A stretch of 64,000 nucleotides of DNA, taken from the NCBI GenBank assembly GCA_021773355.1, contig JAJFKE010000038.1, positions 186,001 to 250,000 on the forward strand, in the 5' to 3' direction. Numbering within the stretch: the first letter of the stretch is position 1; the number at the start of each line of letters is the position of its first letter. The translations under genes and the position numbers were made by a program. The notes beneath the pieces were generated by a model, which ran no database searches, was not told where the DNA came from, and saw nothing but the letters and a program-made list of their open reading frames with translations. This DNA comes from Gammaproteobacteria bacterium. Lineage in GTDB: Bacteria; Pseudomonadota; Gammaproteobacteria; Pseudomonadales; Pseudohongiellaceae. This document shows positions 27,631 through 36,018 of this stretch, piece by piece.

Positions 27631-29250
27631 GTGCAGCATTTCAAATACTTCCTGCGCCTCATTTTCCTTACTTCCCTATTCGCTTGGGGCGCATGGAAGT
27701 CAACTTTCTATACTGGGTTTTGCTACGTAACACTGTTCCTGGGTTTCTTGACCATCATTGGTGCCCTCAAACTACTAGCATTCATCATTGAATTTCTATT
27801 TAAACTAGTCGTTAGGTGTTGGCTTATGCGACCATCCACTCGGTCAGGTAGTGCAGGATGGGCAACCAAAAGAGAAATTCGCAAGGCCAAACTCTATGGG
27901 CGTGATGGTTTCTTTGCGGGAATTCATGAAAAGAAGGGATTATTCATCCCTATTGAATCATCAGGCCTCGTACTTTCACCTGCCGGGGGCGGTAAAACTA
28001 TAGGATTTGTAATTCCTGCATTGTGCCACTATGTAGGCTCTATGTTTGTGCCTGACTTAAAAGGAACCTTAGCATGCATGACCGCCAAGCTACGGGAAAA
28101 GATATTCAAACAAAAGGTCGTCTGTGTAAATCCAGCAGGAATGTATCAAAACATTCTTGGCGTGGGCGCTCGCTATAATCCGTTACAAATCCTTATTGAT
28201 GATTGGAATGACCCAAAGCTTCGTAATCAATTGATGTCGGATGCAAGTAACATCGCAAAACAATTGCACCCTGATCCCAGCTCTCAAGGAGAGAACCAGT
28301 ATTTTAGAAACGGCGCTAGAAAATTTCTTAGTTTCGCCTTCCTGTATCTTGTCATCATTCGAGGCAACGCCACATTATCCAATGCGCTCAGCCTATTAAG
28401 TGATATTGATGAGTTAAAGGACGCATTGGAAGAAGCTCGAAGCAGCAATGATCTGAACGGTGATTTGTCACGCCTTGCCAAAGACTTGCTAACGAAATTT
28501 AAGAGCGCAGATAATAAGCAGTTAGAATCCTTCCGTGAGGGTGCAGTCCAAGCACTAGAAGTGTTCTCCCCGAGCGGAACGCTCGCTGAATGCACGTCTA
28601 CTTGCGATTTCCGATTTGCTGACCTAAAAAAAGAATTGCTTACTATCTACCTCATCGCCGATCCCACCCGTATGGAATACTACACTCCTTGGCTAGGCCT
28701 CCTCTCATGGTGCGCGCTTACAGAGCTCATCCGCTTTCAGAACGGTAAATCTGTGTGCTTCCTATGCGATGAAATCACCAATTTTAAAATAGAAGGCCTC
28801 CCCAAAATGCTAACTTTAGCAAGAGAATTCAGAATTCAAATCTGGCTCATGGTGCAGGAGCTAGAAGAATGGGCTCATACGTATGGTCGAGAAAGTTTAG
28901 AAACTCTGCTATCGCAGACCGAAGCCAAAATTATTATGGGTACCTGCTCCTACAAGACCAGCCAGCTCGTTTCTAACATGTTAGGCGAAGCGACAATCAA
29001 GGCCAAAAATTACAATCTTGGCAAGAGTCTGTTTGATATAGCTTCCGCCTCTCTCCAAGAAATGCCTCGCCGACTTATGACCGCAGACGAAGTTCGTAGA
29101 ACAGACAAACAGATAGTATTTGTTCGCGATCTAAAACCCATCCAAGCAGATTCTGCTGGCTATCACCAAATCAGGCCTTGGTCTAAATGGGTCGGTCTTA
29201 ATCCGCTTTACGTAAAGCCCTTCAAAGGCAAAACGCGCCTCCGACTTTAG
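27631..29250 (+). CDS. VirD4/TraG-type conjugative coupling protein
   Basis: A 539-residue type IV coupling ATPase. Two N-terminal membrane helices (residues about 5-65) are followed by the ATPase: Walker A SPAGGGKTIGFVIPAL (about residue 117), Walker B VCFLCDEITNFKIEG, and the motif QTEAKIIMGTC. The start is GTG 27631 with AGGAG upstream. It would link a relaxase-DNA complex to a secretion channel at the inner membrane. The relaxase genes are 10 kb to the right. No VirB4 or other channel genes are in the window, so the element is at least mobilizable; self-transfer is not shown. Confidence 0.92.
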   Translation: MQHFKYFLRLIFLTSLFAWGAWKSTFYTGFCYVTLFLGFLTIIGALKLLAFIIEFLFKLVVRCWLMRPSTRSGSAGWATKREIRKAKLYGRDGFFAGIHEKKGLFIPIESSGLVLSPAGGGKTIGFVIPALCHYVGSMFVPDLKGTLACMTAKLREKIFKQKVVCVNPAGMYQNILGVGARYNPLQILIDDWNDPKLRNQLMSDASNIAKQLHPDPSSQGENQYFRNGARKFLSFAFLYLVIIRGNATLSNALSLLSDIDELKDALEEARSSNDLNGDLSRLAKDLLTKFKSADNKQLESFREGAVQALEVFSPSGTLAECTSTCDFRFADLKKELLTIYLIADPTRMEYYTPWLGLLSWCALTELIRFQNGKSVCFLCDEITNFKIEGLPKMLTLAREFRIQIWLMVQELEEWAHTYGRESLETLLSQTEAKIIMGTCSYKTSQLVSNMLGEATIKAKNYNLGKSLFDIASASLQEMPRRLMTADEVRRTDKQIVFVRDLKPIQADSAGYHQIRPWSKWVGLNPLYVKPFKGKTRLRL

Positions 29251-29570
29251 TCAGATTTCTCAATAACTAAGTCTAACCCCCTTTGTGAGATCAGCGGTTT
29301 AGCATTGGGTATCCGTATCTGCCATTACTCTTTTCTGACAGGCCAGCAACCTCATCACAACCGTGCCTTCTTAGGGAATATCACCCTGCCAAAGATGCCT
29401 CCGGCGGCGCATCAACAAGTTTTTCCCGCAAGCAATGCTAAGCAGGTCTAAAAGAGACCTAAGCACAGCTAAGCGGTACCAAGAAAACTTGCTGACACGT
29501 CTCTGGCTGGGCGCAACTCCCAAGGCAAGGGTTGCAATGACGCAGCCCTTTAAACAAAAGGAGAAGTCTT
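29251..29570. other. 320-base gene-free region with small hairpins
   Basis: No supported gene. Two short hairpins are visible: AGGTCT-aaaag-AGACCT near 29446, and GCAAC...GTTGC near 29513-29535. The ribosome-binding site AAAGGAG of the next gene closes the region. A leader RNA or promoter is possible. Confidence 0.4.
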
Positions 29571-29813
29571 ATGACGACTGAAACTACACAAAATGAAACC
29601 ACTACCGCAGACAATGTCGAAAGCAACCGACCTGATTATGTTGCGAAGCAATATCGGGTGGTTCGCATCGAAGACGGATGGAGAACCCGCAAAGAACGCA
29701 TTGGCGTTGCGTGGAAGGCAGAGAACAATGCCGTCGTTTTTCGTCCTTCCGGTGCTCAAATCATCGAAGGTGATATCTACTTCTATCCCTTAGAAGGTGA
29801 ACCAGCGACATAG
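29571..29813 (+). CDS. Small hypothetical protein with strong RBS and terminator
   Basis: An 80-residue protein. The first 20 residues are Thr/Glu-rich (disordered); the rest looks like a small beta-barrel (YRVVRIEDGWRTRKERIGVAW, FRPSGAQIIEGDIYFYPLE). AAAGGAG stands seven bases before ATG, and a perfect terminator follows 13 bases after the stop, so it is a monocistronic, well-expressed unit. A nucleic-acid-binding role is a guess from the fold pattern only. Confidence 0.75.
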   Translation: MTTETTQNETTTADNVESNRPDYVAKQYRVVRIEDGWRTRKERIGVAWKAENNAVVFRPSGAQIIEGDIYFYPLEGEPAT

Positions 29814-29826
29814 TAGCCACTTCATG

Positions 29827-29855
29827 CCCGACCCTCTCAGAGGGTCGGGTTTTTT
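29827..29855 (+). terminator. Rho-independent terminator
   Basis: CCCGACCCTC (29827-29836), loop TCA, GAGGGTCGGG (29840-29849): a perfect 10-bp GC-rich stem with a three-base loop and six T. It ends the transcript of the 80-residue ORF. Confidence 0.95.
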
Positions 29856-30257
29856 CATTTGGTTACTATCCCCAAAACTATCCCACAACATCAAATTCAC
29901 AGACACATTCGGACTATGCAAGGCAATCACGGTGGAATATGTAATTGCAGATCGATAGACCAAGCTTGCTGTTAGTCTTTACCCCAATAGAACAGAATTC
30001 ACTAATGAACCGTAAATGAGAGCAGCAATTTAGGGCCATAGTTTTCCACAGGCTCAGGTAAGGGCTATTGCAAGATGTCCCTTGGTATTACGCTACGCTC
30101 CATACCAAGGGCTCTTGGCAAGGGAGCCCGCTGCGCGCTCCCGTTGCATCCCTCCGGCCCCGCCTGTTCAATCGCATCGCTCTCCAATGGGAATTGGTAG
30201 TACCATGCAGTAAGTGGTAGAAATATTCCTTCACGAAACAGAATCTAGATTTAAGAT
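29856..30257. other. 400-base gene-free region with two strong hairpins
   Basis: No supported gene. CCCTTGGTAT (30079-30088) and ATACCAAGGG (30102-30111) form a perfect 10-bp stem; GGGAGC (30122-30127) and GCTCCC (30137-30142) form a second stem 11 bases on. The stretch 30110-30175 is more GC-rich than the AT-rich gene downstream. A structured RNA, transfer origin or recombination site is possible. Confidence 0.5.
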
Positions 30258-33200
30258 ATGGACAATACAGGCGAATTTCAGAATCAAATATTTCGGCTCG
30301 TAGGTCGTCAAAATACTATTGCGAAGAAGCTCGATCTTATTGGGCCTTCAGCTCGATCAATGTACGTTGATGCATGCCGGCTGATAGAAATGGACACCAA
30401 TCTACAAAGCGAGGCATTGCTCGTCGGGCACTTGGTTAGAGAAATTGAGAGCACTATTCGCTCAGTTCTTATGCCAATAACCAATCAGAGAACACGCGAA
30501 GAAAATGCTCAAATAAAAGAGAAGCAACAAAAAACAATAGAATTTCTGAATGAAATTTCATTTCCTGAAGACCACCATGCTGCAAAAAATCTACTAAGGT
30601 CTATCGAAGATCCCGACTCGCATAAGAAAAATATCCGGGCAATAGTCTCTATTTTGGGTTTGGAAGAAGATGATCGAATTTGCGAACTTTGGCTGAATAT
30701 TCCTGCGATATTATATAAAAAAGCGCATAGGAGAGGCTTAGCCAAGCCGGAGAGAATTGATAATGATTTTGAGGAAAAATTCTGGAGTGACTTTGAGTTT
30801 GTACTTTTAGGAGTGCTAAACCAAATGGAGAAAATATATGTGAAATTTCCCGAAAAAGTAGATGAAATTAGAGAAAGCCCCTCCAAGGGCAATGCCTCTT
30901 TTGTAATACAAAACCTGCCGAATAATTTTATTATTCAGCGTCGATTTTTCGAAGGTAATTCTCATAAAGAATGGATACCGCTTTTGAAAACCAGCGCTAT
31001 CTTTACCCAACCACCTAGCGTTGAACCTCTTGATGACGAGGAATATATTAACCCTCCACACTGGCCCGCCATGGATTATTTGAAAGACATGGCTAGCATC
31101 GATGATAAGGACATTGAAGATAATATCGTTTCAGTTATTCAAGCTCTACCAGAGATAAATAATGTGCGGATTAGCGCAGACATTGTTGAAATTGCAATAA
31201 CTCTTCCTTTAGACAAATCATTGCTCTTAGAAGAAAAGGTCAAACAAGCTATATCTGATATGAGCGGAAGCATTTTTATGCGAGATTTCTCAGCATTGAT
31301 TAAGCATTGGATGCCTGCAGGTGAGAAGTCATTGGAGTTTGCAAATTGGTTATTCGATGTTGAGCCAAATGATGACTCGTCTGATACATACGAGAATCGG
31401 TTAAAAACGCGCTTTAGAGATTCAGATTACAAGGCAACAATCGACAAAAGTTCAGAATTCCTATTGGAGGGTGACTGTATTGGGACTTTGCAACTATTCT
31501 GCGAATTGTTGAATAAAGCAATGGACATAGAATGTAAGGGAGATTCAGAAAATGACTATTCTCATCACAGCCGCCCTGACATTAGTGAAAGCAATCGGAA
31601 CAGCACAGAATTAAGCGCATTAATTGACGTCGTAAGGGACTGCAGTGTTCGAATTGTAAGTAAAACACGGAAGCATTACTCAAATGTTTCTCAATTGTTA
31701 GAAGCGCATTCGTGGCGAGTTTTTAGGAGGCTTGAGATGCATCTATTGTCCTCCTATCCCAAGTTAGATTTTAAGAAATTGGAAGCCATACTTGTTAATC
31801 GTAAAAACTTTGATGACTCCATTCTATATTATGAGTATAAAAACTTGGCCAAGGCAGGTTTCGAATATTTGTCTGAAAACAACCAAAAGCAATTGCTTGC
31901 ATGGCTTGAAGAGCCTCCAGACCTAGAAGATGTAACTCAGTGGTATGAAGAGAACAAAGGACGTGCTCCCACAGATGCAGATTTAGAAAGAATAAGCGCA
32001 ATACGTTTTCGCGGCAATGCCTACGGTTGGGAAGACGCTTTACCTGCAGAACTTCAAAAGAAGTACAGTAAGATCGTTGAAAAATACGGGGAAGAAGAAC
32101 CCCCTAATAAAGTATCTTCTCTGAATCGCGGTCCGGATAGCCCCCAATCTACAGAAACTATTGAAGCGTGGACAACAAAGGAACTTATTCAATACCTGGA
32201 AACCTGGGAACCCGAAGAAGGCTTTTTCATGCCATCAATGGGAGGATTAGGTCGTGAGCTAAGGAGTGTCGTTTCAAGCAACGCTAGCAAGTTTTCAGAA
32301 ATAACAGATGAATTTAAGACTATACACCCGACGTATATTTGCAGCATTTTAGGAGGATTTGGAGAGGCACTAAAGCAAGAAATCGAGATCAATTGGCTGA
32401 AGATATTGGATCTTTGCTTGTTTGCAGCCGGACAATCAGATGAATCTCTTCCAAATATGCAGAATAGCTGGGACGCGGATGAGACATGGCGTTGGTGTAA
32501 ACATGAATCCTGCAGGCTTTTAAGTCTAGGATTCAATTCAGATACAAAGAATGCAATTCCAGAAAATTGTCGAGAATTAGCGTGGGAGCTTATAGAAAAA
32601 CTTCTTGAGGATGAAAGCCCATCTCCAGAAGAGGAGCAGCGGTCCTCTCACTCAGATAAAAAAGACTATTACGGACTGGCAATTAATAGCACCAGAGGTC
32701 AGGTTATTGAGATTATCGTACATTATTGTTTGAGACTAAAGGACGAAAATGAAGGGATATCGTTGGAAAGATTGCCAAGAGTTAAGAAAGCGCTTGAGCG
32801 TCATCTTGACCCAATCATCGAGCCATCTAAATCTGTCAAGGCTGTATATGGCCGTTTTTTCCCGTGGCTGAATCTGCTTGATAAAGATTGGGCATCTAAT
32901 AACAGAGATAAAATATTTCTCAGACCTCTTTCTCACGATCCTGCATGGCGCACTCTAATTGGTCGCTGCAAACCGTACTCCGATTGCTATGATGTTCTGA
33001 AAACTCTATACGAAGAGGCGTCTGAAGAACTAAATGATGCAGATGACAGTCTTGAGGACCCGTATTTCAAGTGTTTATGCCAACACATTGTTATGCATGC
33101 ACTCAGAAGTGAAGATGAGGATGGGTGTTTTGATAACCTACTTCAAAACTCTCCCGAAGAATATTTGACTAAGGCCACCAAGTTCATAGGTCAAGTGCTT

Positions 33201-33644
33201 ACCGATAATGTAGAACTCCCTGAAGAATGGAAGCAACGAATACAATCCTATTTTGGAGAAAGGATCGCGATTGCATCGCCGGAGGAGCTCTCATGTTTCG
33301 GCTGGTGGTTCCCTAACGATCATTTGGAGCCTTCGTGGATGCTCGCTAAGTTGCTAGAGATATTGGGGCAAACCAAGAAGATCGCCAATCAAGAGACAAT
33401 TATTGGGTACCTCTTATCTCAGGCAGCAAATCATACAAAAATTGTGCTTCACTGCCTTGAGAATGTGTTATTTGAAAACGATATAGACTACTGGGTCATA
33501 CAATATAAACATGATGATATTGCAGGAATCTTGGCAGTGGCATTGCATTCTGGAGATAACACATTGAAAAACAAGGCAATTGAAATCGTAAATACGTTGG
33601 TATCTAAAGGGCATGAGAACTACGAAGAATTATTACGTATTTAG
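30258..33644 (+). CDS. Large helical protein of unknown function (1128 aa)
   Basis: No enzymatic motif (no Walker A, HUH, PD-ExK or Cys/His cluster that I can defend) is seen. The protein is almost entirely helical with many Trp, Glu and Lys, no signal peptide and no TM helix, and reads as an alpha-solenoid. Residues about 640-900 hold repeated W-rich helices (ELIQYLETWEPEEGF; ADETWRWCKHESCRLLSLGF) and INSTRGQVIEIIVHYCLRL, a pattern also seen in C-terminal helical regions of large bacterial immunity proteins. The gene is low in GC, stands alone, and lies in an island next to mobility and RiPP genes. A single-gene defence role is an inference from context, not shown. Confidence 0.65.
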   Translation: MDNTGEFQNQIFRLVGRQNTIAKKLDLIGPSARSMYVDACRLIEMDTNLQSEALLVGHLVREIESTIRSVLMPITNQRTREENAQIKEKQQKTIEFLNEISFPEDHHAAKNLLRSIEDPDSHKKNIRAIVSILGLEEDDRICELWLNIPAILYKKAHRRGLAKPERIDNDFEEKFWSDFEFVLLGVLNQMEKIYVKFPEKVDEIRESPSKGNASFVIQNLPNNFIIQRRFFEGNSHKEWIPLLKTSAIFTQPPSVEPLDDEEYINPPHWPAMDYLKDMASIDDKDIEDNIVSVIQALPEINNVRISADIVEIAITLPLDKSLLLEEKVKQAISDMSGSIFMRDFSALIKHWMPAGEKSLEFANWLFDVEPNDDSSDTYENRLKTRFRDSDYKATIDKSSEFLLEGDCIGTLQLFCELLNKAMDIECKGDSENDYSHHSRPDISESNRNSTELSALIDVVRDCSVRIVSKTRKHYSNVSQLLEAHSWRVFRRLEMHLLSSYPKLDFKKLEAILVNRKNFDDSILYYEYKNLAKAGFEYLSENNQKQLLAWLEEPPDLEDVTQWYEENKGRAPTDADLERISAIRFRGNAYGWEDALPAELQKKYSKIVEKYGEEEPPNKVSSLNRGPDSPQSTETIEAWTTKELIQYLETWEPEEGFFMPSMGGLGRELRSVVSSNASKFSEITDEFKTIHPTYICSILGGFGEALKQEIEINWLKILDLCLFAAGQSDESLPNMQNSWDADETWRWCKHESCRLLSLGFNSDTKNAIPENCRELAWELIEKLLEDESPSPEEEQRSSHSDKKDYYGLAINSTRGQVIEIIVHYCLRLKDENEGISLERLPRVKKALERHLDPIIEPSKSVKAVYGRFFPWLNLLDKDWASNNRDKIFLRPLSHDPAWRTLIGRCKPYSDCYDVLKTLYEEASEELNDADDSLEDPYFKCLCQHIVMHALRSEDEDGCFDNLLQNSPEEYLTKATKFIGQVLTDNVELPEEWKQRIQSYFGERIAIASPEELSCFGWWFPNDHLEPSWMLAKLLEILGQTKKIANQETIIGYLLSQAANHTKIVLHCLENVLFENDIDYWVIQYKHDDIAGILAVALHSGDNTLKNKAIEIVNTLVSKGHENYEELLRI

Positions 33645-33820
33645 TTGGAGTATCACGAATGTAAGAGAGCATCCCAGTCCCTCAAAACCTCAAACAATCC
33701 GTTCGACCCCAGTGCGTCTAGGTGCGCCTAAGATGACAACATTGTTGAATGGGCGCGTTATCACCATTATTGTGGGGGTATTTGTGGCGGAAACACCAAA
33801 AATCTGGTTATAGTGCATTC

Positions 33821-33849
33821 TGAGTGGAGGGTTTACAACCTCACACTCA
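33821..33849. promoter_or_regulatory. Imperfect inverted repeat before the graspetide operon
   Basis: TGAGTGGAGG (33821-33830) faces CCTCACACTCA (33839-33849) around eight bases. It lies 42 bases before the precursor start. It could be an operator or the end of an upstream transcript; no T-run follows. Confidence 0.4.
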
Positions 33850-33890
33850 CATTAAACAACCCATTACAATGTCTGCAATAAGGATAGCCC

Positions 33891-34196
33891 ATGCGACCAG
33901 TGATTTTTGATTACGCTACAGCACAACATGATGAGAATTGGACAAATGTTGAATACGACCATGATCTCGACTTGTGCAAAGTTAATGGCAAGACAATTCT
34001 CGAAAGCTCTCCCGAAATTATGTCTTGTGCGACCAAAACGGAAGTCAATAGAGAGTCCGATGATGCACAAGAAGTAGACCCTCTCTCTTTTGCGAGCAAA
34101 ACAAATGCTGGTAGAGAGTCTGATGATGTCTGTTACGACACCCACTTCATGTTGTTGACCAAAACCAAGGTTCAATTAGAAAGTGACGATGAATAA
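33891..34196 (+). CDS. Graspetide precursor peptide with three core repeats
   Basis: A 101-residue peptide with a leader (residues 1-47) and three copies of an 11-residue core: residues 48-58 TKTEVNRESDD, 69-79 SKTNAGRESDD, 90-100 TKTKVQLESDD. The repeats are exactly 21 residues apart. Consensus [TS]KTxxxxESDD puts hydroxyl/Lys donors before acidic acceptors, the layout used by graspetides, where an ATP-grasp ligase makes side-chain ester or amide rings. AAGGA lies eight bases before the ATG. The stop overlaps the start of the ligase gene. Between repeats are linkers with possible protease sites. I do not match it to a named graspetide group. Confidence 0.85.
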   Translation: MRPVIFDYATAQHDENWTNVEYDHDLDLCKVNGKTILESSPEIMSCATKTEVNRESDDAQEVDPLSFASKTNAGRESDDVCYDTHFMLLTKTKVQLESDDE

Positions 34197-35169
34197 GAAG
34201 GTATTGGTTATAACAAACAAGGAAGATGTGACAGTTGATTATGTGATTAAGGAACTCCAAAGGGAAGAAACACCCTATTACAGATTCAATACTGAAGATG
34301 TAGGTCATGGGACTGATATTTTTTTTGACGGTAGCGAGTATGGACTCGAAGATAAGATAAAAAATACCCATGTGTCATTTAGAGAGTTTGATTCCGTATA
34401 TTTTAGGAGGCCCAAATCGCCTAGATTGGGCGATGAATTAAGCCTCGGTGAGAGGCAATTTCTTCAGAATGAATTTGAAGTCTATTTTGAAGGTCTTTAT
34501 AGGAATTTGTCAGATAGATACTGGCTAAACTGGGTACTGGATATGCGACTACTTGAAAATAAGTTGTACCAGATTGAGCTTGCTAAAAAAATAGGATTTT
34601 TGGTTCCTCGGCTCTATATATCAAGCACACCTGGTAAGTCGCTGGAGTTCATAAACAGTATAGGCAAGACGATATTCAAACCATTGAAAATGGGATTCAT
34701 CAATGAACCAACCGACACGGGTAAAATCCTTTATACAACCAGAGTTGATGACAATTTTGTAAATTCTATAGAACGAAACGATGGAGTGCCTATATATCTA
34801 CAGCAGGAAATTGAAAAGGAATGTGATATTAGAGTAACCATTGTTGGAGATAATGTGTATACAGCTAAAATTTGGTCCCAAAAGTCCGATGAGAGTAAGA
34901 CCGACTGGAGAAAGTCGGAATCTATGCTTGAACACGAGAGCTGCAATTTACCAACTGATCTAGAAAAAAAGTGCAAAAGTTTGTGTAAAAAATTTAATTT
35001 GGACTTTTCTGCTATAGATTTTATTCTTGATAAAGAAGGACAATATTGGTTTTTGGAGATTAATTGTAATGGTCAATGGGCATGGCTTGAAACTCTTCTG
35101 GGATTTCCGATTAGTAAAGACATAGTAGAGATGTTGTCGAATGGAACTAGTGCCCAATGCGCAAATTAG
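34189..35169 (+). CDS. MvdD-like ATP-grasp ligase (graspetide macrocyclase)
   Basis: A 326-residue ATP-grasp enzyme. The N-terminal domain has VYFRRPKSPRLG, the motif typical of the MvdC/MvdD group; the ATP lysine region is TIFKPLKMGFI; ARG/metal residues include DIRVTIVGDNVYTAKI and FLEINCNGQWAW (Glu and Asn that hold magnesium). In microviridins and other graspetides this enzyme activates Asp/Glu side chains and joins them to Thr, Ser or Lys of the precursor. ATG 34189 overlaps the precursor stop by eight bases (a GTG two codons upstream is also open). The end overlaps the membrane-protein gene by 13 bases, giving a tight three-gene operon. Confidence 0.92.
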   Translation: MNKKVLVITNKEDVTVDYVIKELQREETPYYRFNTEDVGHGTDIFFDGSEYGLEDKIKNTHVSFREFDSVYFRRPKSPRLGDELSLGERQFLQNEFEVYFEGLYRNLSDRYWLNWVLDMRLLENKLYQIELAKKIGFLVPRLYISSTPGKSLEFINSIGKTIFKPLKMGFINEPTDTGKILYTTRVDDNFVNSIERNDGVPIYLQQEIEKECDIRVTIVGDNVYTAKIWSQKSDESKTDWRKSESMLEHESCNLPTDLEKKCKSLCKKFNLDFSAIDFILDKEGQYWFLEINCNGQWAWLETLLGFPISKDIVEMLSNGTSAQCAN

Positions 35170-35870
35170 TTAACTTTTTTTGGCCGCGCCTAGAAGGCGA
35201 ACCTTCCAGATACACCAACTTTTTGGCTAAAAATGCGGCTGTTGATAAGAACAACTTGGATGATACCTTGGAATTTGCAAAGCTAATGTATCAGCAAGAA
35301 AAAGAGAGAGTTTCTACCATCGAATCTAAGTCAATGATTTATGTTGGCTTTTTTGGTGCAGTAATCGCAATTTTTGCATTCATGATGAAAGATCTCCTAA
35401 TGATTGAGAATAAGACAACATTGCATATCGTGGCGTTGTTTTTCGGGGGTATTGTAAGTATTTATATTCTGCAAATAATGAGTTACTCGATCAAAGCTAT
35501 GGAGAGAATGAGTTATGAAAGCCTCGATGCTTCTGATTTCTTAACAAAGAGCAAACAGGCTTCGATTATTAGCATAATCAATATGACAAAGAAAAACTAT
35601 GACACTATAAACTTGAAAGTGGACTACATGGTTATGGCGCATGAATTTACAAAAAGACTAATATGGATACTTCTGTTCTTAAGTGGATCGCTTGTAGCTT
35701 ACTCCGGATTCTATTTTTTAGATGTTGACTACATTTTGGCTCTAACTCAAGGATTGGAAATCGGAAGATATGACATTTTCCTCATTCTGCTATTGATAGG
35801 CCTGATATATAGCTTTTATAAGATTCATAGAATTGAAAAAAGCGTAAAAGACATCCAAAACCAAGACTAG
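35157..35870 (+). CDS. Four-TM membrane protein of the graspetide operon
   Basis: A 237-residue protein with two pairs of membrane helices (residues about 63-83 and 90-112; about 165-187 and 200-220), separated by a cytoplasmic helical region (RMSYESLDASDFLTKSKQASI) and preceded by a 55-residue helical N-terminus. The arrangement recalls SLATT/S-4TM-type proteins, which act as membrane effectors in bacterial conflict systems, but the sequence is not close enough to claim that family. The start ATG overlaps the ligase gene, so it is translated with it. It could be an effector, an immunity protein or an exporter for the modified peptide; no ABC or peptidase domain is present. Confidence 0.75.
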   Translation: MRKLVNFFWPRLEGEPSRYTNFLAKNAAVDKNNLDDTLEFAKLMYQQEKERVSTIESKSMIYVGFFGAVIAIFAFMMKDLLMIENKTTLHIVALFFGGIVSIYILQIMSYSIKAMERMSYESLDASDFLTKSKQASIISIINMTKKNYDTINLKVDYMVMAHEFTKRLIWILLFLSGSLVAYSGFYFLDVDYILALTQGLEIGRYDIFLILLLIGLIYSFYKIHRIEKSVKDIQNQD

Positions 35871-35900
35871 TTACTTGATACTGCATCCGAAGGTTAAAAT

Positions 35901-36010
35901 TGGTAGCGGCGGTAGGACTTGAACCTACAACCCCCTTGCCCATATTATATAGACGCTGATCTTATAATATGTAGGAAACAAGGTGCTCTGTCCGATTGAG
36001 CTACGCCGCA
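35901..36010 (-). tRNA. tRNA-Arg(CCU)-like gene with a hairpin inserted in the anticodon loop
   Basis: On the minus strand: acceptor TGCGGCG/CGCCGCT (first pair T-T, six good pairs), TA, D-stem GCTC/GAGC with loop AATCGGACA (A14, GG18-19, A20, A21), anticodon stem CCTTG(T)/(G)CAAGG, variable GGGTT, T-arm GTAGG-TTCAAGT-CCTAC, A73 and encoded CCA. The anticodon loop holds about 31 extra bases, CATATTATA...TATAATATG, which form a perfect 9-bp stem with a 13-base loop. Without it the loop reads TTCCTAG, anticodon CCU, with A37. A20, C35 and U36 are arginine identity bases. An alternative reading without the T-G pair gives UCC. It lies between the graspetide operon and a minus-strand gene starting nearby. 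Confidence 0.6.
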
Positions 36011-36018
36011 TAAATTGT

